A stretch of 64,000 nucleotides of DNA from Bradyrhizobium sp. 1 (GTDB lineage: Bacteria; Pseudomonadota; Alphaproteobacteria; Rhizobiales; Xanthobacteraceae): assembly GCF_023073315.1 (NCBI RefSeq), contig NZ_JADPJH010000037.1, forward strand, positions 41,213 to 105,212, given 5' to 3'. The notes beneath the pieces were generated by a model, which ran no database searches, was not told the origin of the DNA, and saw nothing but the letters and a program-made list of their open reading frames with translations. Shown piece by piece: positions 8,272-16,259 of the stretch. The first letter of the stretch is position 1. Each line of letters begins with the position of its first letter. Both the position numbers and the translations under genes were made by a program.

Positions 8272-8841
8272 CTACGCTCGCTTGCGGGTCTGCGCAATCA
8301 GTCGGTCGTGCACTGCGCGTAGCTCCGCGCTCATCCGCGTCTGCCCCGTCGTGACAAACGACAGCCAGGCGCCATCGGCGGCGAGGCGGACGACATGCAG
8401 CTCGGGCGCGGCATCGGTGCCGCGATGACGTTTCAGGCGCGCCTTCATCCAGTCATTCCAGAGCCGGCGCAGTGACGGGTCGGTGACCACGACCATGCTC
8501 AGCGCCGCCCAGGGCGTGGCGAAGCCGAAGGCCTTGCCGGTGAACACCGCATTGACGTAGGCACGCGTAAAACTGCCGCGCGGCTTGGGGTCGGCCTCAA
8601 TGGCGGCGTCGATCTCGGCATCGACACGGGCAAGCAGGTCGGCGAACAGTCCCTCGATCAGCGATTGCTTGCTCGAAAAATGATGGAACAGCCCGCCCTT
8701 GGTGACGCCGGCCGCCGCTGCCACCGCCTGCACCGTGACGCCTGATACGCCGTGATCCATGGCAATGGCCGCCGCACAGTCGAGCAGGGCGCGCCGGACC
8801 TGCTCGGGCTGCTTGGCGCGGGTATAGGCGCTGGCCGGCAT
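8272..8841 (-). CDS. TetR-family repressor
   Basis: A 189-residue TetR-type regulator. The N-terminal helix-turn-helix is clear: GVSGVTVQAVAAAAGVTKGGLFHHFSSK (key residues TVQAVA, GVTKGGLF, HHF). The remaining 140 residues form the ligand-binding domain. Its ATG overlaps the stop of the upstream SMR gene as TGATG, so the two are translationally coupled. A reading frame running further upstream passes through the SMR gene and is rejected. It most likely represses the SMR pump and itself, with a drug or quaternary cation as effector (inference). Confidence 0.88.
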   Translation of the reverse strand: MPASAYTRAKQPEQVRRALLDCAAAIAMDHGVSGVTVQAVAAAAGVTKGGLFHHFSSKQSLIEGLFADLLARVDAEIDAAIEADPKPRGSFTRAYVNAVFTGKAFGFATPWAALSMVVVTDPSLRRLWNDWMKARLKRHRGTDAAPELHVVRLAADGAWLSFVTTGQTRMSAELRAVHDRLIAQTRKRA

Positions 8842-9185
8842 CAATGCGCCGTTGTCTGCGAGAACAGGTTGATGACCACGACCCCCGACACGATCAGCGC
8901 GATGCCGACGAAGGCCGCCGCATCCAGCATCTGGCGGAACAGTACGAAGGAAACGGTCGCGGTCAGGATGATGCCGACGCCGCCCCAGATCGCATAGGCG
9001 ATGCTCAGCGGAATGACCCGGATCGCCACCGACAGGGCATAGAACGAGGCGACGTAGAACAGCACCATGGCGAGCGTCGGCCACGGTCGCGTGAACTGCG
9101 CGGATTGCTGCAGGAAGGCGGACGCCGTGACCTCGAAGATGATGGCGAGGGCAAGAGCCGCGTAGGCATTGAAGGCGGAGGTCAT
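8841..9185 (-). CDS. SMR-family multidrug efflux protein
   Basis: A 114-residue four-helix membrane protein of the small multidrug resistance family. It shows the essential membrane glutamate in IIFEVTAS (Glu18), the signature RPWPTLAMV and ASFYALSVAI, and the helix-3 motif SIAYAIWGGVGI. Length is normal for EmrE/Sug-type proteins, which work as proton-coupled antiporters of cationic compounds. The ATG at 9185 places Glu18 at the expected depth. It is the first gene of a two-gene unit with a TetR repressor. Confidence 0.92.
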   Translation of the reverse strand: MTSAFNAYAALALAIIFEVTASAFLQQSAQFTRPWPTLAMVLFYVASFYALSVAIRVIPLSIAYAIWGGVGIILTATVSFVLFRQMLDAAAFVGIALIVSGVVVINLFSQTTAH

Positions 9186-9212
9186 GACAAGCTCGGGCTT
9201 GGTACGCGAAAG

Positions 9213-9230
9213 ATACCGCACGGTAGGTAT
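9213..9230. promoter_or_regulatory. possible TetR operator upstream of the SMR gene
   Basis: TACCGCACGGTA (9214-9225; 5-bp arms, 2-bp centre) lies 28 bp upstream of the SMR start, and GGTAT follows. Read on the - strand it resembles TACC-N2-ACCG...CGGTA, a form common for TetR sites. Position and symmetry are the only evidence. Confidence 0.45.
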
Positions 9231-9373
9231 GTTTAGCACGCGGGCTATGGCTTTTGCCTGGAGGAAGTATCACGTGTGAGTGACGAGCCTGCGACAGGGG
9301 TGGAACGCAGCACGGGGCCCGCCGCCCGACGAATCGCGCGGCGGCCCGGGATGTCGTTGCGGTTCGTGCGGCG

Positions 9374-10063
9374 TCAGTTGATCCGCACCGAGAGTTCGAC
9401 GTCCTCGGCGAAGGGCGTGGACATGTAGCCGCTTCCGGGCGCGCGCACCCGCGCCAGATAGTCGGGGCTGTCGTCGGCGTTGTCGGCGACGATGATCGCG
9501 CCTGGCCTGAGACGGCCTTCGACCAGATCAAGGATATCGGGGTAGAGCGCCTTGGCACCGTCGAGCAGCACGAGATCGATCGTCTCAGGCAGGTCGGCGC
9601 TGAGCGTGTTCAACGCATCGCCTTCGCGGATTTCGACGAGATCGAGCAGGCCGGCGCCCGAGAGATTCTCCCGCGCCCGCACCGCCTTGGACGGTTCGAA
9701 CTCGCTGGTGATGAGGCGGCCGCCGCCATTGTCACGCAAGCCTGCGGCAAGGTGCAGGGTCGAGATGCCGAACGATGTGCCGAACTCGACGATCACCCTG
9801 GCCTGCGAGCTGCGCGCCAGCATGTAGAGCAGGTGACCCGTCTCGCGCGAGACCGCGAGTGGGTCGTCCTTCAGGAGTCCGTAGAGCTCCGCGTAATCGG
9901 TCTTGCTCCGCATCATGCGCGTCACCCGCGTCCGGTCTGCGTCGGACAGGTTGGCGACGGCGGCCTGTGTTGCGCCTCGCGCTGCTTCTGCCTCGAGGAA
10001 CAGGCGATCCAGCAGCGGAGCAAGTGACGTGATGGCAAGCGAAGTCATAGTCGGGGTGGTCAT
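9374..10063 (-). CDS. class I SAM-dependent O-methyltransferase
   Basis: A 229-residue cytosolic methyltransferase of the O-methyltransferase family 3 (catechol/caffeoyl-CoA-like). The SAM-binding glycine motif is VIVEFGTSFGISTLHLA (about 90-106). An acidic residue follows in LITSEFEPSKA, and the metal/substrate region is DLVLLDGAKALYPDIL with IIVADNADDSPDYL. GGAG precedes the ATG at 10063. It is divergent from a TetR-type regulator, with a palindrome in the 97-bp gap, which suggests induction by a small aromatic ligand. The substrate is unknown. Confidence 0.86.
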   Translation of the reverse strand: MTTPTMTSLAITSLAPLLDRLFLEAEAARGATQAAVANLSDADRTRVTRMMRSKTDYAELYGLLKDDPLAVSRETGHLLYMLARSSQARVIVEFGTSFGISTLHLAAGLRDNGGGRLITSEFEPSKAVRARENLSGAGLLDLVEIREGDALNTLSADLPETIDLVLLDGAKALYPDILDLVEGRLRPGAIIVADNADDSPDYLARVRAPGSGYMSTPFAEDVELSVRIN

Positions 10064-10115
10064 TGGAAGTCTCCACGTTCGCGAAAAGCCGCGCGCTTGC
10101 GCTGTGGTTCAAATA

Positions 10116-10129
10116 CGACTAATTCGTCG
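10116..10129. promoter_or_regulatory. palindrome between O-methyltransferase and TetR genes
   Basis: CGACTAATTCGTCG is symmetric at 12 of 14 positions (arms CGAC, core AATT, arms GTCG). It lies in the middle of the divergent promoter region, 31 bp before the TetR start. A TetR operator is the natural reading, but this is unproven. Confidence 0.5.
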
Positions 10130-10160
10130 CGTTTCCTATTCGCATTATCTGGACACAACC

Positions 10161-10805
10161 ATGGCCGATCGCCGAAGCCGTTCAGTTTCCTCACGAAAAC
10201 AGCCACAGCAGGCCCGCTCCAACGAGCTGGTGGCGGCCATTCTGGACGCCGCTGTTCAGGTCCTGGCGAAGGAGGGCGCGCAGCGTTTCACCACGGCGCG
10301 GGTGGCGGAGCGGGCCGGGGTGAGCGTCGGGTCGCTCTATCAATATTTTCCAAACAAGGCGGCGATCCTGTTCCGCCTCCAGAGCGACGAGTGGCGGCGC
10401 ACGAGCGAGCTTTTGCGCGGCATTCTCGCGGACCGGGCGAGGCCGCCACTGGTGCGGCTGCGCGCATTGGTCCATGCCTTCATTCGTTCGGAATGCGAAG
10501 AGGCCGCGATCCGCGGCGCGCTCAGTGACGCCGCACCGCTCTATCGCGACGCGCCCGAGGCACGGGACGCGCGAGCAGCAGGCGAGGGCATCGTCGCGGC
10601 GTTCATGCGGGAGGCCTTGCCAAAAGCCCCGGATGCGACGCGCATGCTCGCCGGCGAGCTGATCAAGACGACGCTGAGCGAGGTTGGCAAAAGGTTCTCG
10701 GAGACGCAGCGCAGCGAAGCGGACATCGCACGTCATGCCGACGGGATGGCCGATATGTTCTGCGCCTATCTCGGCGAGCTTGCACGGCGCCGAGATCATT
10801 CCTGA
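10161..10805 (+). CDS. TetR-family regulator
   Basis: A 214-residue TetR regulator. After a basic N-terminus (RRSRSVSSRKQPQQARS) comes the helix-turn-helix region FTTARVAERAGVSVGSLYQYFPNKAA (key residues RVAERAGVSVGSLYQYF). The C-terminal ligand domain is about 140 residues. The ATG at 10161 is used because longer readings run back across the divergent gene. Divergent transcription from the O-methyltransferase gene suggests it controls that gene; the ligand is unknown. Confidence 0.87.
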   Translation: MADRRSRSVSSRKQPQQARSNELVAAILDAAVQVLAKEGAQRFTTARVAERAGVSVGSLYQYFPNKAAILFRLQSDEWRRTSELLRGILADRARPPLVRLRALVHAFIRSECEEAAIRGALSDAAPLYRDAPEARDARAAGEGIVAAFMREALPKAPDATRMLAGELIKTTLSEVGKRFSETQRSEADIARHADGMADMFCAYLGELARRRDHS

Positions 10806-10897
10806 CATCCGCGTTTGCGGGCCAATATCGTTTCTGACTTGGCCGGATCATGAGTTAGCCTCGGCTCGTCGTCCATCCAGCCATCGAGCGCCGCGCC

Positions 10898-11539
10898 ATG
10901 CATGTCCTCCGTCCCCAGTTCCGCATCGAGGAGCAGCGCGCGCTGGAATTCGCAAGTCGGCGCGGTTTCGGCATGATCGTGGCGGCGGATGAGTGCGGCC
11001 CCCGTGCCTCGCATGTGCCGTTCGTGCTGGACCAGCGCGACGGGCGCACGATCGTGCAGATCCATTTCACCGCCAAAAATCCGCTCGTGGCGCTCGCGGA
11101 CGGCGCGCGGCGCTTCCTGCTGATCATTGCCGGGGACGATGCCTACATCTCCAACGACTGGTACGCTTCGCGCGACAATGTCTCGACCTGGCTCTACGAA
11201 GCGGTGCACCTGTCGGGCGTCGCGCATCTGCGCGAACTCGATGAGAATCGCGGCCATGGCGATGCGCTGCTTGCGGTCTCCGAGGCGCGCTTGCCGAAGC
11301 CACCCTGGGACCTCGCGCAAATGGAGCCGGACAAGCGCGAGAGCATGTTGGCCGCGATCCGTGTCATCGATCTCGTGGTGGACAGCGTCGAGGGGCAGGC
11401 CAAGCTCAACCAGCACAAGAGCGATGCGGATCATGTCGCTATCGTGGGCCGGCTGGCACGGTCGGAGGAAAGCGGACACCGGCGGCTGGCGCAGAAGATG
11501 CAGGCGCTGCGGCCGGGCCTTGGGTATGAGACCTTGTGA
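10898..11539 (+). CDS. PaiB-type FMN-binding protein
   Basis: A 213-residue protein of the PaiB (FMN-binding negative transcriptional regulator) family, which has an FMN-binding split-barrel fold. Supporting segments are HVPFVLD, HFTAKNPL, ISNDWYAS, VSTWLYEAVHLSG and the family signature KLNQHKSDADH. PaiB in Bacillus was described as a regulator of sporulation and protease genes, but a DNA-binding role in alphaproteobacteria is not established and an FMN-dependent enzyme role is equally possible. It lies between a TetR gene and a disrupted pdxY. The ribosome site is weak. Confidence 0.82.
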   Translation: MHVLRPQFRIEEQRALEFASRRGFGMIVAADECGPRASHVPFVLDQRDGRTIVQIHFTAKNPLVALADGARRFLLIIAGDDAYISNDWYASRDNVSTWLYEAVHLSGVAHLRELDENRGHGDALLAVSEARLPKPPWDLAQMEPDKRESMLAAIRVIDLVVDSVEGQAKLNQHKSDADHVAIVGRLARSEESGHRRLAQKMQALRPGLGYETL

Positions 11540-11587
11540 TCCGGGCTACGCTTGCGTCGTTCAACGTTTGACCTTACGGACCTCTGC

Positions 11588-12400
11588 ATGCTCGTCATCT
11601 CCATTCAAAGCCAGGTGGTCCACGGCCATGTCGGCAACAGCGCGGCCGCCTATGCCATGCAGGCGGAGGGCGTGAACGTCGCGGCGGTGCCGACGACGCT
11701 GCTGTCGAACCATCCGCGCTAGCCGACCTTGCGCGGACGCGTGCTGGAGACCGATCTCGTCGCCGATCTCCTCAAGGGCGTCGAGGAGCGCGATATCGTC
11801 GACGAGGCCGCCGTGCTCGTCACCGGCTATCTCGGCTCGCCCGGCAATGCGGCCGTCATCGCCGACTTCGTCGAGCGCGCCTTGATCCGCAATTCGAAGC
11901 TGATCTATCTCTGTGACCCCGTGATCGGCGACGACGGCCGCGTCTATGTCGCCGACGGCATTTTGGACGTGGTGCGGCACCGGCTGCTGCCGGCCGCCAA
12001 CCTGACCACGCCGAACCAGTTCGAGCTCGAACTGCTCTCCGGCATCACGATCGCGGACGCCCAGGGCCTGCGCGCGGCATGCACGGCCCTCGCGGGGACC
12101 GGCCGCACCGACGTCGTCGCCACCGGCTGCACGCTTACGGACACGCCGGAGGGGCAGGTGGAGACGATCCTCTGCGCGGATGGTCAGCTGTCCCGCTTTG
12201 CGACGCCGCGCCTGCCGATCCGCCCCTCAGGGACCGGCGATCTCCTCACCGGCCTGATCGCGGCGCATCTGGCCAAGGGCAAGGCGATGGAGGCGGCGGT
12301 GCGGCTCGCAGTCGAAACCATTTTTGCGGTGCTGGTGCGCACGCAGGAAGCAGGGACGGCCGAGATGCGCCTCGTGCCGTTGCCGGGCCGGAAGCAGTAA
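11588..12400 (+). pseudogene. pdxY: pdxY-like pyridoxal kinase with in-frame amber codon
   Basis: Translating from ATG 11588 gives a PfkB/ribokinase-fold pyridoxal kinase start (SIQSQVVHGHVGNSAA...LLSNHPR), then TAG at 11720-11722 (codon 45). The same frame continues without further stops for 226 codons through DPVIGDDGRVYVADG, APNQF-like TTPNQFELELLSG and the catalytic anion-hole motif SGTGDLLTGL. The family normally has Tyr right after SNHxx, so a single TAC/TAT to TAG change explains the stop. Frame and length (270 codons) are otherwise intact, so this is a recent nonsense mutation, a sequencing error, or an expressed C-terminal fragment. An intact enzyme would phosphorylate pyridoxal in the PLP salvage pathway. 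Confidence 0.85.
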
Positions 12401-12404
12401 CCGC

Positions 12405-13697
12405 TCAGGTCGCGCGCTTGCCGGCCGATTGCGCCGACTTTTGCGGCTTGGCCGGGCTCTTCTGCTCACGCACGGCCTGCGTCTTCGGCGGCTTGGCGCT
12501 CGCCACGGCCCGTGACTTCTTCGGCTTGACGCTGGCGACTTCCCTGCGGTCCGCCGTGCCACGCTTCGAGATGTATTCGGCGCCGTCGATCGGGCCGACA
12601 TGCGGCGGATCGCGGCCGAGATAGGGCCGGCCGATGCCGAGCGCCTTGCCGTTGGCGTCGACCCATTTCCACAACACCTCGGTCGAGACCCAGCGTTGCG
12701 CGCGGTTGTTGCCCGCGGTCGAGACGATGTCGGCCGCCATGCCGTGGCCGTAGCCGCCGCGCGTGCTGCCGCCGTGATAGGAGCGGTCGGACGCCGCCTT
12801 CAGCCCGCTCGCGATCGACTGGCGATAATCGTCGCGGAACGCGCTGGTGATGCCCGGCGAGAGGCCGGCGGCCTCAGCTGCGAGCAGCGTGCGAAACAGT
12901 TTCTGCTTGAAGCTGCGATCCATGCCGCCAATGACGTAGTCCATCATCGGCTTGCCGGCGTGCTCGGCCGCCTTCGGATCCTTCCAGCCAAAATCCTCGT
13001 CGACGAGTTTTGTGAAGCTGCGCATCACCGTGACCATCTTGCCCCTGCGCTTGACGGTGACGGCGCGGCGGTCTTCGACCTTGATCGAGTCTTCCTTGGG
13101 CGTGCGCTGGTAGAGCGCCCAAAGATAGCGGTCGATGCAGGCATCCATCACGAAACATTCGTCGAGCACTGCGACGGTGTCGGCGGACGGCGACGCCTTG
13201 CTTGCGGTGGGCGCAGGGCCGGCCGCGATCGTTGCGGGCGACAGCGCATCCGTCGCCACGATCTCGGTGGGGTCAGCGGATGCGAGTTTTATCACGGGCT
13301 CCGACGCCGGTGCCGCCTCGCTGACGGCAGCCTCTGGTTCAGGCGAAATCTGCGGTGCTGGCAGCGCCTCCGCCGGCAAGATCAGCGCCGGATCGGCGGA
13401 TGCGAGCTTGATCGCAGGGGCGGGGTTTTCGGGCACCGGTTCAACGGGCGCTGGCGTTGCAGCGACGGCAGCCGCGATGTCGGCTGTCAACGCGATGCCA
13501 TCCTCGATGGTGGCGGCGCGCGGGACGTCGGCGAGCTCGAGACGGCTGATATCTTTCGCGCGCGACACGGCAGCCGCATTGGCGCCGCTGTTCTCGATCA
13601 GCGCAGGTGCATAGGCGGACAGGGAGAGCGCCAGCCAGCCGGCCATGACGGCCGAGGGGCACGAGACTGCCACCAGAAGAGACCGCCGATCATTCAT
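12405..13697 (-). CDS. M15-like D-Ala-D-Ala carboxypeptidase domain protein
   Basis: A 430-residue exported protein. An N-terminal signal/anchor (about 8-30) is followed by a long Ala/Pro/Glu-rich linker in which KLASADP occurs twice. The catalytic domain (about 185-370) contains GITSAFRDDYRQSIASG, SYHGGS and GYGHGMAADIV, matching the Zn-binding H...D pattern of VanY/M15 peptidases. The C-terminus is a basic Lys/Pro/Ala tail. GGAGG precedes the ATG at 13697. A role in trimming peptidoglycan in the periplasm is inferred; the Lys-rich tail might bind the cell wall. It is convergent with pdxY, 4 bp apart. Confidence 0.84.
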   Translation of the reverse strand: MNDRRSLLVAVSCPSAVMAGWLALSLSAYAPALIENSGANAAAVSRAKDISRLELADVPRAATIEDGIALTADIAAAVAATPAPVEPVPENPAPAIKLASADPALILPAEALPAPQISPEPEAAVSEAAPASEPVIKLASADPTEIVATDALSPATIAAGPAPTASKASPSADTVAVLDECFVMDACIDRYLWALYQRTPKEDSIKVEDRRAVTVKRRGKMVTVMRSFTKLVDEDFGWKDPKAAEHAGKPMMDYVIGGMDRSFKQKLFRTLLAAEAAGLSPGITSAFRDDYRQSIASGLKAASDRSYHGGSTRGGYGHGMAADIVSTAGNNRAQRWVSTEVLWKWVDANGKALGIGRPYLGRDPPHVGPIDGAEYISKRGTADRREVASVKPKKSRAVASAKPPKTQAVREQKSPAKPQKSAQSAGKRAT

Positions 13698-14009
13698 GAT
13701 CCTGCCTCCAAAAGGTTCTGACCGAACCAGTTTGCACAGCTTGCTCACGCGGTGCGTCCATTGTTCGGAGGACGATGTGGCGGCGCAATGGCACAGTTCG
13801 GCGAAAACGGGCTTTTCGGGCAGGTGTTGCCCGCGGGCAACGCGAGTTCCATTGCGGTTCCAGGGAGCGCGGCACACGGTCCGAAAATCCAGCAAAATGC
13901 AGCGTTCATTGTCGTCAAATTGAGGGATGCAAATTTACTCAATCTTGGATTGTGTCCTGCCATTTCTCTCGTGCCGGCAATGTCCGGTGAACTGGGAAGG
14001 ACGCAAGTC
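13698..14009. other. intergenic region with two palindromes
   Basis: No gene is supported here. It contains a perfect 16-bp palindrome GTTGCCCGCGGGCAAC (13826-13841) and CAATC-TTG-GATTG (13940-13952). Both lie between the divergent M15 peptidase and Flp pilin genes and could be regulator sites. GGAAGGA before 14010 is the pilin ribosome site. Confidence 0.4.
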
Positions 14010-14180
14010 GTGAAATTGAAATGCCTGTTGGCCAAATTTGCAGCCGATGAATCCGGCGCCACCGCGATCGAATACGGCCTGATCGCAGCGGGCATTGCGC
14101 TCGCCATCATCGAGATCATCTACGCGCTCGGCACCAATCTCGTGGCAAAGCTGCAGGCGCTGGCGACGGCGCTGAAATAG
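14010..14180 (+). CDS. Flp/Fap-type pilin subunit
   Basis: A 56-residue type IVb pilin. The short basic leader ends before ESGATAIEYGLIAAGIALAI: the Flp signature is a processing site followed by Glu/Tyr and a hydrophobic helix. It starts at GTG with GGAAGGA upstream. Flp pilins are cleaved by a prepilin peptidase and built into adhesive Tad pili. No tad, cpa or rcp gene is present within the window, so this is an orphan copy whose assembly machinery must lie elsewhere. Confidence 0.88.
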   Translation: MKLKCLLAKFAADESGATAIEYGLIAAGIALAIIEIIYALGTNLVAKLQALATALK

Positions 14181-14355
14181 GGCGGAGTGCTCGATCCCTC
14201 GCGTCCGGACGCCTGGCGCGCTGGGCCGCGCATCATTGTGACAGTTAACCATTGCGCCCATGCGCGTGGCGCGATGTTGCGATGCAGCAATGCATATCGC
14301 AATGCAGCAAATCAGGCTTAGATGTGCTCCGAAACTTCTCTCTGGAGCATCACCA

Positions 14356-14610
14356 ATGAACAAGAAGACTTTGTCGATCGCAGCCGCCGCCCTCGTCATC
14401 GCGGGCTCGACTGCCACCTTCGCCGCCGAGCTGCCGGCCTATGAGGCCAATGGCATTCCGGCTTCGCCCGTGCAGGTCCGCGTGCTCGGCGCCAACAATG
14501 TCGAGCAGCAGGTGACGGCGCCCCCCACCAGCGTGACGGCGCTTCAGGCCAGCGTCCTGACGCCGCGCAAGCTGAAGACCGCGACGGTGACCACGGGTTC
14601 GGCTCGCTAG
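14356..14610 (+). CDS. small exported protein (unknown)
   Basis: An 84-residue protein with a clear signal peptide (about 1-24, ending TFAAE) and a short mature region without cysteines. TGGAG precedes the ATG. No family is recognised. About 55 bp upstream there is an imperfect stem built from TTGCGATGC and GCATATCGCAA (14277-14302) with repeated TGCAGCAA words, possibly part of its control region. A rho-independent terminator follows at 14687. Confidence 0.65.
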   Translation: MNKKTLSIAAAALVIAGSTATFAAELPAYEANGIPASPVQVRVLGANNVEQQVTAPPTSVTALQASVLTPRKLKTATVTTGSAR

Positions 14611-14686
14611 ACCAGCCTGCACGGTTCGGGCGGATCGTGCCTACCGCAGGATTCGGGTTTTAAGAAGGCCTGATGTCGCCTTCAAG

Positions 14687-14719
14687 CCGCGTTCCCTCCG
14701 AGGAACGCGGTTTTTCTTT
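14687..14719 (+). terminator. rho-independent terminator
   Basis: CCGCGTTCC, a 6-nt loop, then GGAACGCGG followed by TTTTTCTTT, 77 bp after the small exported protein gene. The rest of 14611-14921 shows no gene. Confidence 0.88.
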
Positions 14720-14921
14720 GCGGTCGGGAACAACGCGTTTTTCTGCGCGCGTGCGCGGATCGAGAAACGCCGACGAAAAAAGCATCGCGCACTCTCTGTG
14801 TTGTGTACGGCGGTTCAAGACGAGTGTGATCTTCTTAATAGTTGTTTTGGAAATCGTGGCGCCTGATGCGCGCGCCGCTTGCATATTGAGCGGCCAATTC
14901 TGGAATCATACTGGAGCCGTC

Positions 14922-15068
14922 ATGCCCGTTGCGCAAAAAGCCGTTGTTGCCAGCACCTCGCCCCGTGAGTTCATCGTCAGGCATCTCGCGATGTTCGCCG
15001 CCGCCGCGTTGTTCGTGTTCGTGCTGAGCCTGACTTATGGGCTCGATCTCAGCCCGGGTTTTTTCTGA
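14922..15068 (+). CDS. small single-pass membrane protein (unknown)
   Basis: A 48-residue protein: hydrophilic N-terminus with STSPREFIVRH, then one helix (about 23-41, MFAAAALFVFVLSLTYG) and a short C-terminal tail. CTGGAG sits 6 bp before the ATG. Its last 34 bp overlap the 3-prime end of the convergent adaA-like gene. No family function is known; similar tiny membrane proteins occur in Bradyrhizobium. Confidence 0.6.
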   Translation: MPVAQKAVVASTSPREFIVRHLAMFAAAALFVFVLSLTYGLDLSPGFF

Positions 15069-15637
15069 GTGTTGCGCAGGCTCGACGGCGAACGACCGTA
15101 GAGCTCGGCGAACGCGGCGTTGAAGCGGCGCAGGCTGCCGAAACCGGCCTGGAACGCGATTTCCGTCATGGTGTGATCGCTGGCATCAAGCAGGCGCTTG
15201 GCGCGCTGGACGCGCAGCGTCTTCGCAAGCTGTTGTGGCGTGGCACCGACATGCCGCTCGAACAACCGCGCCAGATGACGCGAGGAGATGCCGAGCCGCA
15301 GCGCAAGCGACACCACCGAATCCTCATCGAGCGCGCCCTCGTTGATCAGCTTCACCGCGCGTGCGACCGTCGAGCGCGTGCCGTTCCAGGCCGGGCAGAA
15401 CGGCGCGGTCTCGGGGCGGCAGCGCAGGCAAGGGCGGAAGCCGGCGGCTTCGGCCGCCGCGGCCGTCGGATAATAGACGACGTTGCGCGTCAGCGGCTGC
15501 TTGGCCGGACAGACCGGGCGGCAATAGATGCCCGTGGTCCTCACCGCCGTGAAGAAGCGGCCGTCATAGCGGGGATCCCGGCGCAGGCGTGCGGCGTTGC
15601 AGACATCAAAACTCGGCATGGCCTGATGATAGCGCAT
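15035..15637 (-). CDS. AdaA-like methylphosphotriester-sensing regulator
   Basis: A 200-residue protein with an Ada zinc domain (about 8-80) and an AraC-type DNA-binding domain (about 90-185). The four zinc ligands are visible as YCRPVCP (Cys39, Cys43) and CLRC (Cys70, Cys73). In Ada the first cysteine takes the methyl group from DNA phosphotriesters and thereby activates DNA binding. The AraC region includes LALRLGISSRHLARLF and MTEIAFQAGFGSLRRFNAAF. No glycosylase or O6-alkyltransferase domain is fused, as in Bacillus AdaA. It probably senses methylation damage and activates repair genes elsewhere. A start at MPSFD (six codons in) is equally plausible. Confidence 0.88.
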   Translation of the reverse strand: MRYHQAMPSFDVCNAARLRRDPRYDGRFFTAVRTTGIYCRPVCPAKQPLTRNVVYYPTAAAAEAAGFRPCLRCRPETAPFCPAWNGTRSTVARAVKLINEGALDEDSVVSLALRLGISSRHLARLFERHVGATPQQLAKTLRVQRAKRLLDASDHTMTEIAFQAGFGSLRRFNAAFAELYGRSPSSLRNTQKKPGLRSSP

Positions 15638-15748
15638 GTTCGTGCGGGCGAAAGGGCCGCGAGATGACCGAGTCCGATTGCGGCGAGCCGCGTAGCGCGG
15701 GGCGGCGTAGAAGGCGGCCCTCCTTTAATGAAAGCCAGGGAGCCCGCC

Positions 15749-16165
15749 GTGACCAGCCCGAAAGACATCGTCCTCAACGCCTGGAAGACCTTTTCATCAC
15801 GCGACTCGACGCGCATCGCGGCGCTGTTCACGGACGATGCCGAATGGATCGCGCCGAAGGGCAACGCCACCGCGGTCGCGCTCGATCACACCGACCACAT
15901 GATCGGCGCGCAAGCGATCGCGCGCTTCATCGCGCAGGAGATGCACAGGATGTTTTCAGATGTCGATGTCGCCTTTCGCGGCGTTTATGCCGACGGCGAT
16001 GTCGTGATCGTGGAGGAGCGGATGCGCGCCACGCTCACCACTGGCAGGCCATATGAGAACGACTATTGCTTCGTGTTCACGGTCGCCGGCGATCGCATCC
16101 GCGAGGTGCGGGAATACATGGATACGCGCAAGGGATGGCGGATGGTGTTCGGCGCGGAGGTGTGA
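15749..16165 (+). CDS. SnoaL/NTF2-like protein
   Basis: A 138-residue protein of the NTF2-like/ketosteroid-isomerase fold: helical start (DIVLNAWKTFSSRD), then DDAEWIAPKG, a central helix FIAQEMHRMF, and beta strands VVIVEERMRATLTTGRPYENDYCFVFTV with DRIREVREYMDT. The GTG at 15749 has GGGAG upstream; an ATG at 15728 lacks a ribosome site. Members range from isomerases to small ligand-binding proteins, so no substrate is claimed. Confidence 0.75.
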   Translation: MTSPKDIVLNAWKTFSSRDSTRIAALFTDDAEWIAPKGNATAVALDHTDHMIGAQAIARFIAQEMHRMFSDVDVAFRGVYADGDVVIVEERMRATLTTGRPYENDYCFVFTVAGDRIREVREYMDTRKGWRMVFGAEV

Positions 16166-16259
16166 CGGTGAGAGCCGCGCGTGGCCCGTAGCCGCTTTGC
16201 CTGCCAGCCCTGCAACCGCGTGGGTTGAGCCGGCCCGCGCGCTGACATAAGGCTTGCCC

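Noticed and set aside
8272..9558. A 428-codon frame joining the TetR gene to upstream sequence
   Set aside because: The upstream part is antisense-like or out of frame with the SMR gene; the TetR start at 8841, overlapping the SMR stop, gives a normal-length protein.
14010..14180. A Tad pilus locus around the Flp pilin
   Set aside because: None of the neighbours is a tad, cpa or prepilin peptidase gene.
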